Of a stretch of DNA of 39,767 bases, positions 18,438 to 25,774 are shown piece after piece. Source of the DNA: Clostridiales bacterium 38-18 (GTDB taxonomy: Bacteria > Bacillota > Clostridia > Peptostreptococcales > Acidaminobacteraceae); contig MKTL01000006.1 in the NCBI GenBank assembly GCA_001897605.1, positions 1 to 39,767 on the forward strand, read 5' to 3'. The notes beneath the pieces are model-generated. The model saw only the letters and a program-made list of their open reading frames with translations, made no database searches and was not told where the DNA came from. Position 1 is the first letter of the stretch. The number at the start of each line of letters is the position of its first letter. A program made the position numbers and the translations under genes.

Positions 18438-18449
18438 TAAAAATATGAT
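18420..18449 (+). promoter_or_regulatory. Candidate sigma-A promoter for the GTPase-NYN gene
   Basis: TTGATA (18420-18425), 18 bp, then TATGAT (18444-18449). The start of transcription would fall near 18456, past an upstream in-frame ATG at 18450, which supports translation from ATG 18477 behind GAGAGG. Confidence 0.5.
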
Positions 18450-18476
18450 ATGCTAAATGCTATGAGAGGTTATGTA

Positions 18477-21164
18477 ATGGAAAAAAGAGTAATAGGCATT
18501 TTAGCACATGTTGATTCTGGCAAAACGACTTTGTCAGAAGCTTTATTATATAAAAGCGGTAAAACAAGAAAACTGGGGCGCGTAGATAACCAAGACGCCT
18601 ATCTTGATACGTATGATTTAGAAAAAGCACGAGGCATTACCATTTTTTCAAAGCAAGCGGTTTTTGAGTATGGCGGCATTAGCTACAATTTGTTGGATAC
18701 CCCGGGACACGTTGATTTTTCTGCAGAAATGGAGAGAACTTTACAGGTTTTAGATTATGCCATATTAGTGGTGAGTGGTACAGATGGTGTTCAGGGCCAT
18801 ACAAAAACGGTATGGCGATTGCTTGAGAGCTACAAAGTTCCGACCTTTATCTTTGTCAATAAGATGGATCAAGAGGGTGCCACCAAAGAAATGGTTTTAT
18901 CACAGATTAAACGTCAATTGAGCGATCATTGTATCGATTTTACGGATACTTTGACCGCTTCTTTTAGTGAGGAAATCGCACTAACCAGTGAAGCCTTGAT
19001 GCATCAATATCTTACAGAAGGCAATATATCCCATGAAGCGATTATAGATAAAATAGCTGAGAGATGTATTTTTCCTGTTTTCTTTGGATCCGCACTAAAA
19101 ATGCAAGGAATAGATGCTTTTATTGAAGGGGTAAGCTATTTTACTCAAAATAAAAAGTATGTCAGTGCTTTTGGTGCTAGGATTTTTAAAATTGCTAGAG
19201 ACGAGCAGGGAAACCGATTAACGTACATGAAGATTACGGGTGGTTCACTTTCCGTTAAAGATCAACTCATAACATCACAGTGGAGTGAAAAGGTTAACCA
19301 AATCAGAATTTACTCTGGCTCAAAATATGAGATTGTTACAAGTGTCGATGCAGGTACTGTGTGTGCCGTTACTGGATTATCACAATCAAAGGCGGGAGAA
19401 GGACTGGGTATAGAAGCAGACAAGGATGGTCATAAGCCTTTATTAGAGCCTGTTTTAAACTATCAACTTGTATTCCCAGAGTCCTCTGATGCGCGCATGA
19501 TGCTACCTAAACTCAAGCAAATAGAAGATGAAGAACCAGAACTCAGTTTTGAATGGGACGAAGAAACCAGTAACATACAGGTCAACCTTTTTGGTGAGGT
19601 ACAAACTGAAATTTTACAGAGTATCGTATTAGAACGATTTGATGTCTTAATAAACTATGGGCATAGTCGAATTGTATATAAAGAGACGATTCTCGATACC
19701 GTAGAAGGCGTAGGGCACTTTGAACCACTTAGACATTATTCTGAGGTACACCTGCTTTTAGAGCCGTTACCTCGAGGGAGTGGTTTACAATTTGAGACCA
19801 ATTGTTCAGAGGATGAACTGGCTAAAAACTGGCAAAGGCTTGTTTTAACGCATCTGGGGGAAAGGGCACATCGAGGTGTTTTGATTGGTGCTGAGCTAAC
19901 CGATGTGAAGATTACTTTGGTTGCAGGTCGTGCACACAACAAACACACTGAAGGCGGCGATTTTAGAGAAGCCACGTTTAGAGCAGTGAGGCAGGGTCTT
20001 ATGGAGGCTGAATCGCAGATTCTAGAGCCTTATTATAGTTTTCAGCTTCACATCCCCGATGTTTATGTAGGTCGCGCCATGACTGATATCGATCAAAGAT
20101 TTGGTAGATGCGAGGTTTCTTTACAGGAAGGTGGATGGACGCTATTAACCGGTACAGGTCCTGTGTCTACGCTTCGCAATTACTATAAAGAAGTGGTGGC
20201 ATATACAAAGGGTGAAGGTCTTTTGTTCATGTCTGTGGACGGCTATGACGTTTGCCATAACACGGAAGCGGTTTTTGAAGCTGTGAGTTACGATCCAGAG
20301 CGCGATCTTAGAAATCCAAGTGCATCTGTGTTCTGCGCGCAGGGGACAGGCTTTATCGTCTCGTGGGATCAGGTCAAGGATTATATGCATGTGCCAAGTG
20401 TTTTAAAGCCTGAAAGACAGTTGTTTGATTTAAACGCGCCAGTACAAGAGTCGGTGAGCAGTGGCAATTTGAGTCTTGAAGAAATTGATTCGATCATCAA
20501 TCAAACGGCTTTTGCCAACAGTGGACGCAAGTCTATGTGGCGAGATAAAAGGCGGAATAGTGAGCGATTGGGACGGTCGTATGGTACATATGAGACGGAT
20601 CGAACTGGTAAATCAGGGCGTGAAACTGACTATAATACGCTAAAGCTAAAAGAGTCCTATCTGTTGGTGGATGGATACAATGTCGTATTTGCATGGGATG
20701 AGCTGAAGGCTTTGTCTGAGACCAGTTTAGATGCGGCTAGAGATAAGCTGTTAGAGCGATTATCTGATTATCAAGCGATAAAAAAATCAAATATCATCGT
20801 CGTCTTTGATGCTTATAAGGTGCCAGGAAGACGCGAATCGGTTGAGATGTATCATAATATCAAAGTGATTTTTACAGCTGAAGCACAAACTGCAGACCAA
20901 TACATCGAGAAATTTGCGCACGATCACAACAGCGAATATCAGATCACCGTAGCCACTTCAGATGGCATGCAGCAGATGATTATCCGAGGTGCAGGGTGCC
21001 TACTTATGTCGTCAAGAGAACTAAAAGAGGACATGGAGCGGGTATCAGAAGAGATAAGAGCACAGTATCTAAAAACCACAAGTGGTGTAAAAAGTTCAGT
21101 TGATCAGGGCTTAAGTGAAGCCGATCTGGAAAAACTTAGACGCGTAATTAAGGATTCAGAGTAA
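18477..21164 (+). CDS. TetM/EF-G-like ribosomal GTPase fused to a Rae1/YacP-type NYN ribonuclease domain
   Basis: The protein is about 895 aa. Residues 1 to about 640 are a TetM/EF-G-like translational GTPase: G1 AHVDSGKT (10-17), G3 DTPGH (74-78), G4 NKMD (128-131), then domains II-V. The domain IV loop, where TetM has YSPVSTP for prying out tetracycline, here reads AHNKHTEGGDF (486-496), so drug resistance is doubtful. After a charged linker (about 650-725), residues 728-875 match Bacillus subtilis Rae1/YacP throughout: LLVDGYN (Asp732), VVFDAY (Asp778), FTAEAQTADQYIEK (Asp807), ATSDGMQQ (Asp829), SSRELKEDME. Rae1 is a ribosome-associated endonuclease that cuts mRNA in the A site. The fusion suggests a factor that enters the A site and cleaves mRNA there. 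Domain calls are firm; the combined activity is inference. Confidence 0.85.
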   Translation: MEKRVIGILAHVDSGKTTLSEALLYKSGKTRKLGRVDNQDAYLDTYDLEKARGITIFSKQAVFEYGGISYNLLDTPGHVDFSAEMERTLQVLDYAILVVSGTDGVQGHTKTVWRLLESYKVPTFIFVNKMDQEGATKEMVLSQIKRQLSDHCIDFTDTLTASFSEEIALTSEALMHQYLTEGNISHEAIIDKIAERCIFPVFFGSALKMQGIDAFIEGVSYFTQNKKYVSAFGARIFKIARDEQGNRLTYMKITGGSLSVKDQLITSQWSEKVNQIRIYSGSKYEIVTSVDAGTVCAVTGLSQSKAGEGLGIEADKDGHKPLLEPVLNYQLVFPESSDARMMLPKLKQIEDEEPELSFEWDEETSNIQVNLFGEVQTEILQSIVLERFDVLINYGHSRIVYKETILDTVEGVGHFEPLRHYSEVHLLLEPLPRGSGLQFETNCSEDELAKNWQRLVLTHLGERAHRGVLIGAELTDVKITLVAGRAHNKHTEGGDFREATFRAVRQGLMEAESQILEPYYSFQLHIPDVYVGRAMTDIDQRFGRCEVSLQEGGWTLLTGTGPVSTLRNYYKEVVAYTKGEGLLFMSVDGYDVCHNTEAVFEAVSYDPERDLRNPSASVFCAQGTGFIVSWDQVKDYMHVPSVLKPERQLFDLNAPVQESVSSGNLSLEEIDSIINQTAFANSGRKSMWRDKRRNSERLGRSYGTYETDRTGKSGRETDYNTLKLKESYLLVDGYNVVFAWDELKALSETSLDAARDKLLERLSDYQAIKKSNIIVVFDAYKVPGRRESVEMYHNIKVIFTAEAQTADQYIEKFAHDHNSEYQITVATSDGMQQMIIRGAGCLLMSSRELKEDMERVSEEIRAQYLKTTSGVKSSVDQGLSEADLEKLRRVIKDSE

Positions 21165-21183
21165 GTGTGTAAAAATAAGCATA

Positions 21184-21235
21184 TGAAAGACCACACATTT
21201 TTAAAGATTAAGCTTTAATTATGTGTGGTCTTTTT
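21184..21235 (+). terminator. Rho-independent terminator after the GTPase-NYN gene
   Basis: AAAGACCACACAT (21184-21196) pairs with ATGTGTGGTCTTT, with a second inner stem AAAG/CTTT, and is followed by a T run on the plus strand. It lies between convergent genes and may also stop minus-strand transcripts, although the minus-strand T run is poor. Confidence 0.88.
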
Positions 21236-21247
21236 TACTTACATAAA

Positions 21248-22456
21248 TTATGTGCCAATTGTACTTTCTTTTTTTACTACTTGTCGTTTAAACAGACTAT
21301 AAAATAGCCAAGTTGCAATTAAATAAAACACGATGGTAAGTGTGTAAGGTGAGTTATAGCCATACTTGGCCATCATTGCACCACCGACATAGATGCCAAG
21401 TGCTCTTGTGATGTTGTTCATCATGGCACGCATGGCGCTCATCAGAGGTCGATGTTGATCTTCGACAATATGCATGGAGATGTTTCTGATAAGGGGCTGT
21501 CCCATATTCATCAGTGAGCTTCTCAAGAAAAATGCAATGGCGACGACGACTAACCCCTGTGGTAAGCCTATGGCCACAAGCAGTGGAATGCTAAGCAGCT
21601 GTGTGATGATAATGGTTTTATAATTGCCAATCCTTTTATCGAGCATCGGTACCACGAGTCCGCCGATCACTGTGCCTAGCTGAGCAAAGCTTAAGATCAG
21701 TCCAACGATACCTTCTGTGGTATCCAACATGTATTTTAAATAGACGCCAAAGAAGGGTACGATAAGGCCAGCGCCTAGTCCTATGATGCCTGTATAGGCT
21801 AAGAAGAGGACATTGAAGCTGGTAAAGAAACCTTTGATTTCTTTTAAATTCAATCGTTTTTGTTCTGCCATTGGCTTGGATTTTAATTGACTCAGTGGAA
21901 CGATGGCGATGATGCTCATGAGACTGACGAGAATCAGTGCGTAACGAATAGGCAATATGCCGACGCCAAACTTTATTGTAAATAAATCCGTTAGATAACC
22001 AGTCGCCAATGAGCCCGTCATAAAAGCTGCATTTCGAGTCGCAAAGGTGAGGCTGAACGCATGAACACGCTCTTCACTTGAAGTTTGATCGTAAATAAAG
22101 GGTGATTCTACAGTGAGCATAGCTGCCTGTCCAAGTCCAAAGAATACAGATACCACTGACATCCAAAGGAGGTTATCGTAGCTGACAATGGCAATACTAG
22201 AGAGTCCAACTACAAAGAGTCCAAAAATAAGCGTTTTTTTGTAGCCAATCCGTGCGGCGATCCATGTGATTAAGAATGCAGTAACGCCCACAGAAAGCTG
22301 TCGCAAGGATAGAAGTGTACCCACTACAGACTCTGAATAGCCAAGCTCCTTTACATATATGCCAAAGAAACCATTGAATGAAGCTGAAGTTAGACCATAT
22401 AAAAAGACGACCAATATGAATTTTTTAATTATCCGATTTAAATGACGATATCCCAT
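21248..22456 (-). CDS. Major facilitator superfamily transporter
   Basis: The 402-aa protein has about twelve membrane segments. The first half shows GTLLSLRQLSVGVTAFLITWIAARIGYKKTL, an MFS loop 2-3 region with the basic cytoplasmic RIGYKK; a central cytoplasmic loop is KSKPMAEQKRLNLKEIK; the second half has VGLILSFAQLGTVIGGLVVPMLDKRIG. This is the layout of a drug/metabolite efflux-type MFS, but no substrate can be named. The ATG has no Shine-Dalgarno sequence, and a -10 hexamer ends only six bases before it, so the mRNA is probably leaderless. Monocistronic. Confidence 0.85.
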   Translation of the reverse strand: MGYRHLNRIIKKFILVVFLYGLTSASFNGFFGIYVKELGYSESVVGTLLSLRQLSVGVTAFLITWIAARIGYKKTLIFGLFVVGLSSIAIVSYDNLLWMSVVSVFFGLGQAAMLTVESPFIYDQTSSEERVHAFSLTFATRNAAFMTGSLATGYLTDLFTIKFGVGILPIRYALILVSLMSIIAIVPLSQLKSKPMAEQKRLNLKEIKGFFTSFNVLFLAYTGIIGLGAGLIVPFFGVYLKYMLDTTEGIVGLILSFAQLGTVIGGLVVPMLDKRIGNYKTIIITQLLSIPLLVAIGLPQGLVVVAIAFFLRSSLMNMGQPLIRNISMHIVEDQHRPLMSAMRAMMNNITRALGIYVGGAMMAKYGYNSPYTLTIVFYLIATWLFYSLFKRQVVKKESTIGT

Positions 22457-22462
22457 AGTTTT

Positions 22463-22492
22463 AGTATACTACAAGAATCATTAGTGTTGCAA
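22463..22492 (-). promoter_or_regulatory. Sigma-A promoter giving a probable leaderless transcript
   Basis: On the minus strand TTGCAA (22487-22492), 18 bp, then TATACT (22463-22468). Only AAAACT separates the -10 from the ATG at 22454-22456, so the expected start of transcription is at or next to the A of the start codon. Confidence 0.6.
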
Positions 22493-22556
22493 ATATTTCG
22501 GGTGTCTATAGAAATCGATTCGATGTATTTGTTTATGTCCGATTTTGAGTGTTTTT

Positions 22557-22568
22557 TTATGCGCTAAG
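22557..22568. promoter_or_regulatory. Possible Ada-box-like element upstream of the AdaA-AlkA gene
   Basis: On the minus strand the sequence reads CTTAGCGCATAA, resembling the CTAAGCGCAAAA core of the Bacillus subtilis ada operator and the AAAGCGCAA of E. coli. It is about 60 bases before the gene. The orientation is reversed relative to known boxes, so this is a weak call. Confidence 0.3.
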
Positions 22569-22629
22569 ATGCTAATATTAGATTAAGGACGATATTATTA
22601 TTTTAAGGACTAGAAAAAGGGAGTCGACT

Positions 22630-24135
22630 ATGCTGGAATATAAAAGCTGTTATGAGGCTGTGAAATCAAAAGATGCGCGTTTTGACGGTAAGTTTTTTAC
22701 CGCTGTGAAAACAACGAAAATATACTGTCGTCCCATCTGTAAAGTACCTGCACCGAAGGAAGAAAACTGTGATTTTTACGAGACCAGTGCTGAAGCTGAG
22801 GCTGCTGGATTTCGTCCCTGTATGCGTTGTCGTCCAGAGTTAGCACCTGAGTTTTCAGAGTTTAATCAGGAAACGGTTTTAATCGGTCAGTGCCTAAGAT
22901 TTTTTGAAAAGAACGAATATGGTTCAAATCTAATCAAGCAAGCTGCAGAAGAGCTTGGCATTTCAGAAAGACACATCCATCGACTGTTCGTATCAGAGCT
23001 AGGGGTAAGCCCGAAGCAGTATATAATGACCAAACGTCTTCTAAATGCAAAGCAATTACTTCAAAGCACGAATCTTTCTGTAACAGAGATTGCAGGGAGG
23101 GTTGGCTTCGGAAGTCAAACGCGACTCACCGATACAATGAAATTAAGATATGGCATTACACCTAGAGATCTTAGAAAATCAGGTAAGCGTCTCAATGAAG
23201 TTAAAGTCAAGCTCGGCTATAGACCGCCCTATGATTGGGAGCAAATGCTCATGTTCTTTAAAATGAGAGCCATCCCCGGTGTAGAATGGGTGACTTCAGA
23301 TGGCCTCTACAGACGGATACTGCGAATGGATGATCATCATGTTGGTTGGATCGAGTTAAAACCAGATCTTACATCGCATTATCTTGAACTTAAGGTAAGC
23401 GAATCACTTGAGCCTGTTTTATTACAGGTCATTGAAAAAGTAAAACGCGTTTTTGATCTCAGCCTTGATCCTTTGTCTTTACCTATGGGAATCGAACGTG
23501 GCACCAGATTACCTGGTAGCTTTGATGCATTTGAGATGTCTGTAAGAGCGGTTATTGGTCAGCAGATCTCTGTGGTCGCTGCGACGACTTTAATGGGAAG
23601 GCTGGTAAAGCAAACGGGTACACCGATTCAAACCCCCTGGGAACAGCTGTCGCATGTCTTTCCAAAACCCAAAGAGATATTGGTTATTGATGACATCGAA
23701 GGTACCTTTGGGAGCTTGGGAATCATTCGAACGCGGTCTCAAACGATTTATGCGTTGGCAGATGAAATTGAATCCAACAGACTGAATTTAGATCCAGTTG
23801 CTCAAGTTGATTTTAAACCTGAGCGAATCATTGATACGCTGATGCAAATTAAAGGCATAGGACGATGGACTGCTGAATATATTACGATGCGGGCATTGTC
23901 TTGGCCTGATGTGTTTTTAAATACGGATCTGGTTATCAAACAAAATTTGTTACCGCGTTTAAAGGACACCGCTGGAACTGATTTACTAGATTTAAAAGCG
24001 ACGATGAAGCCTTATGGCTTTGATAAGTTATATATGGGGGTCAGTGAGACTTTTGCAGAGGCCTATCGACCATGGCGAAGCTACCTAACCTTGGCGATAT
24101 GGAGAGGAGGACTTTCAGATGAAATCGAGTCATGA
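22630..24135 (+). CDS. AdaA-AlkA fusion: methylphosphotriester-sensing regulator joined to 3-methyladenine DNA glycosylase II
   Basis: The 501-aa protein has three parts. Residues 1-75 are an Ada zinc domain with Cys33, Cys37, Cys64 and Cys67 (Cys33 corresponds to the methyl acceptor Cys38 of E. coli Ada). About 85-190 is an AraC-type helix-turn-helix pair (AAEELGISERHIHRLF and VTEIAGRVGFGSQTRL). About 195-500 is an AlkA N-terminal domain plus HhH-GPD glycosylase with MQIKGIGRWTAEYIT and catalytic Asp433 in FLNTDLVIKQ. It would sense methylated phosphate backbone, switch on its own operon, and excise alkylated bases. The Ogt domain of E. coli Ada is absent and is supplied by the overlapping next gene. 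This fusion type is known in other bacteria. Confidence 0.92.
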   Translation: MLEYKSCYEAVKSKDARFDGKFFTAVKTTKIYCRPICKVPAPKEENCDFYETSAEAEAAGFRPCMRCRPELAPEFSEFNQETVLIGQCLRFFEKNEYGSNLIKQAAEELGISERHIHRLFVSELGVSPKQYIMTKRLLNAKQLLQSTNLSVTEIAGRVGFGSQTRLTDTMKLRYGITPRDLRKSGKRLNEVKVKLGYRPPYDWEQMLMFFKMRAIPGVEWVTSDGLYRRILRMDDHHVGWIELKPDLTSHYLELKVSESLEPVLLQVIEKVKRVFDLSLDPLSLPMGIERGTRLPGSFDAFEMSVRAVIGQQISVVAATTLMGRLVKQTGTPIQTPWEQLSHVFPKPKEILVIDDIEGTFGSLGIIRTRSQTIYALADEIESNRLNLDPVAQVDFKPERIIDTLMQIKGIGRWTAEYITMRALSWPDVFLNTDLVIKQNLLPRLKDTAGTDLLDLKATMKPYGFDKLYMGVSETFAEAYRPWRSYLTLAIWRGGLSDEIES

Positions 24136-24811
24136 TAAACAATTGAATAATAAAGAAAAATCAATTAATAAAGAAAAATCAATTAATAAAGAAAAATCAA
24201 TTAATAAAGATCAATCAACGGATAAAGTACTTTTAAAAAATGATGAACTTTCAAAGGAGAAAAATGTAATGAATCCCAGCTATATAAAGTTTGATTCGCC
24301 ATGGGGAGAGGGTCTTTTAAAAATTGATGCAACAGGTGCGATCAATGGCTTTTGGTTCTATGGACAAAAGTACTTTCCAAAGATTAATGCGGCGCTGATT
24401 ATAGATGCTCCTGATTTCCTCATAGACTCGGATCAATCGACACTGCAAATGAAGGATAGTTTTGTCAGGTTCCAATCCGAAATTGAAGCCTATGCTAGAG
24501 GTGAAATAAGTGCATTTAATTTAGAGCTTGCTCCAGAAGGGACGGATTTTCAAAAGTTAGTATGGGCTTTGCTTTTAGAAGTGCCTTATGGTGAAACCTC
24601 GACCTATGGTGAACTTGCAAGTGCTGCAGCGCAAAAGCTGGGTAAGGCGTCAATGTCCGCACAGGCAGTGGGTCAAGCGGTTGGGCATAATCCGATTTCT
24701 GTGGTAATCCCATGTCACAGAATATTGGGTAAATCGGGTGATCTTACAGGCTATGCTGGTGGATTGGATAAAAAAATTGCGCTTCTTAAGCGAGAGGGCA
24801 TTATCGTTTAG
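24119..24811 (+). CDS. ogt: Methylated-DNA-[protein]-cysteine methyltransferase with a repeat-bearing N-terminal extension
   Basis: The catalytic part matches Ogt/MGMT: GTDFQKLVWALLLEVPYGET, then GQAVGHNPISVVIPCHRILG with the acceptor Cys199 in PCHR, and GDLTGYAGGLDKK. It transfers O6-alkyl groups from guanine to its own cysteine. Two starts look usable. ATG 24119 (230 aa) has AGGAGG eight bases upstream and overlaps the glycosylase gene by 17 bases; ATG 24269 (180 aa, the usual Ogt length, acceptor Cys149) has AAAGGAG nine bases upstream. The extra 50 residues are Lys/Asn/Ser-rich and contain NKEKSI three times, encoded by an 18-bp DNA repeat. It completes the alkylation-repair set with the preceding gene. 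Confidence 0.9.
   Translation: MKSSHDKQLNNKEKSINKEKSINKEKSINKDQSTDKVLLKNDELSKEKNVMNPSYIKFDSPWGEGLLKIDATGAINGFWFYGQKYFPKINAALIIDAPDFLIDSDQSTLQMKDSFVRFQSEIEAYARGEISAFNLELAPEGTDFQKLVWALLLEVPYGETSTYGELASAAAQKLGKASMSAQAVGQAVGHNPISVVIPCHRILGKSGDLTGYAGGLDKKIALLKREGIIV
24149..24216 (+). repeat. In-frame 18-bp tandem repeat inside the ogt N-terminus
   Basis: AATAAAGAAAAATCAATT occurs three times exactly (24149-24166, 24167-24184, 24185-24202), with a diverged fourth copy to about 24216. Each unit encodes NKEKSI. Because 18 is a multiple of three, copy-number change would keep the frame. Confidence 0.93.
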
Positions 24812-24860
24812 TAAGAAAAATGGAATGATGTTTCGTTGAGATTAAACACATTAATATGAT

Positions 24861-24875
24861 TGAGAATTATTATCA
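24861..24875 (+). promoter_or_regulatory. Fur box upstream of the flavin reductase gene
   Basis: TGAGAATTATTATCA matches the 7-1-7 Fur consensus TGATAATNATTATCA at 14 of 15 positions (the N taken as a match). A sigma-A-like pair TTGAGA (24860-24865) and TAAACT (24883-24888, 17-bp spacer) overlaps it, so bound Fur would block the promoter of the gene at 24918. Confidence 0.8.
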
Positions 24876-24917
24876 ATGGGTATAAACTTTCTTGGAAATT
24901 GAAAGGGAGGTCCCGTT

Positions 24918-25628
24918 ATGATAAAGTTCAAAACTAAGATTTTAAAAGTTTCAGAAGCGCCTGAAGGTGTATGGACGTATGCGCTAGAAATTCCTCAAGG
25001 CTTTGGGTGGGATGAAGGCACGCATATGCACGTCGCAAATTTGGGGTTTGATGAGGGTGATGCACCTAATCGTGACCAGATCAGACATATGTCAGTCATG
25101 TCGCTACCAACGGAAGGCTATTTGGGATTTACAACAAAAATCGACGCTGAACCTTCAGAATTTAAGTCTGTCCTTAAGGATTTAAAGGAAGGGGATTCTC
25201 TCGTTTTATTTAAATTTGGTTCAAGAATGGTGCTTAGACGCGAAGAACGAACTATTTTACTACTTTCTATGGGCGTAGGCATCACCACTATGCGACCTCT
25301 TATCTTAAAGTATAAAGAAGATCGAAGTGGTATTTCTGAGCTTTATAGTATCAACGTCAATGGCGACGGTGATTATGTCTATTACGATGAAATCGAGCCT
25401 TTGGTGGGTGATGGGTTTGATACGGTTTGGTGCCGACATAGAACAGAGTATTACGAAAGACTTGCTGATTTGGTTAAGTCGAAAAATCCGATTTGCTATG
25501 TGGTTGGGAATGATGCCTTTATTAAGGATCATATCTTAAAGCTTAGAAATTTAAAGGTTTCAGATAACGATATCATCGTCGACAAGAAACCAGAAATCAG
25601 AAGGGATTATTATCATCTTAGAGATTAG
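24918..25628 (+). CDS. FAD-binding NAD(P)H oxidoreductase (ferredoxin reductase-like), probable iron-regulated ferric reductase
   Basis: The 236-aa protein has an FR-type FAD-binding barrel (about 1-105) with RHMSVMSLP as the flavin motif, and a Rossmann domain (about 110-236) with LLLSMGVGITTMRPLI as the nucleotide-binding loop and YVVGNDAFIKDHI near the end in place of the usual CGP motif. There is no iron-sulfur domain. GGGAGGT precedes the ATG. A near-perfect Fur box lies 43 bases upstream, so it is likely made under iron starvation. The simplest role is reducing ferric siderophore or flavin in the cytoplasm to free iron delivered by the transporter at 13-17 kb. Fold is firm; role is inferred. 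Confidence 0.82.
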   Translation: MIKFKTKILKVSEAPEGVWTYALEIPQGFGWDEGTHMHVANLGFDEGDAPNRDQIRHMSVMSLPTEGYLGFTTKIDAEPSEFKSVLKDLKEGDSLVLFKFGSRMVLRREERTILLLSMGVGITTMRPLILKYKEDRSGISELYSINVNGDGDYVYYDEIEPLVGDGFDTVWCRHRTEYYERLADLVKSKNPICYVVGNDAFIKDHILKLRNLKVSDNDIIVDKKPEIRRDYYHLRD

Positions 25629-25660
25629 GCGAGATGACCTGCAATTAATCAAAATAAATT

Positions 25661-25702
25661 AAGCGCTGGTTCATATTATATTATGAATCAGCGCTTTTTT
25701 TA
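25661..25702 (+). terminator. Rho-independent terminator after the flavin reductase gene
   Basis: AAGCGCTGGTTCATA pairs with TATGAATCAGCGCTT (one G-T wobble) around an AT-rich loop, and is followed by a run of seven T. Confidence 0.92.
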
Positions 25703-25774
25703 GCTCAAAATTATACTTCTAAGAAATTTGAGGCTGTTCTGTCCCCAAAGCTTTTATGCTTGGCTTTTTAGCTA

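Noticed and set aside
18450-18476. ATG 18450 as the start of the GTPase-NYN gene
   Set aside because: It directly follows a -10 hexamer and has no ribosome binding site, and it adds nine residues before the conserved MEKRVIGILAHVDSGKT start.
18477-21164. Acquired tetracycline resistance gene (tetM/tetO)
   Set aside because: The drug-displacing loop is missing, an NYN nuclease domain is fused on, and there are no transfer genes or composition change around it.
25720-25774. Terminator-like CCAAAGC/GCTTGG hairpin near the end of the ABC-2 operon
   Set aside because: The stem is short and mismatched, and its T run is on the plus strand, which does not suit the minus-strand operon.
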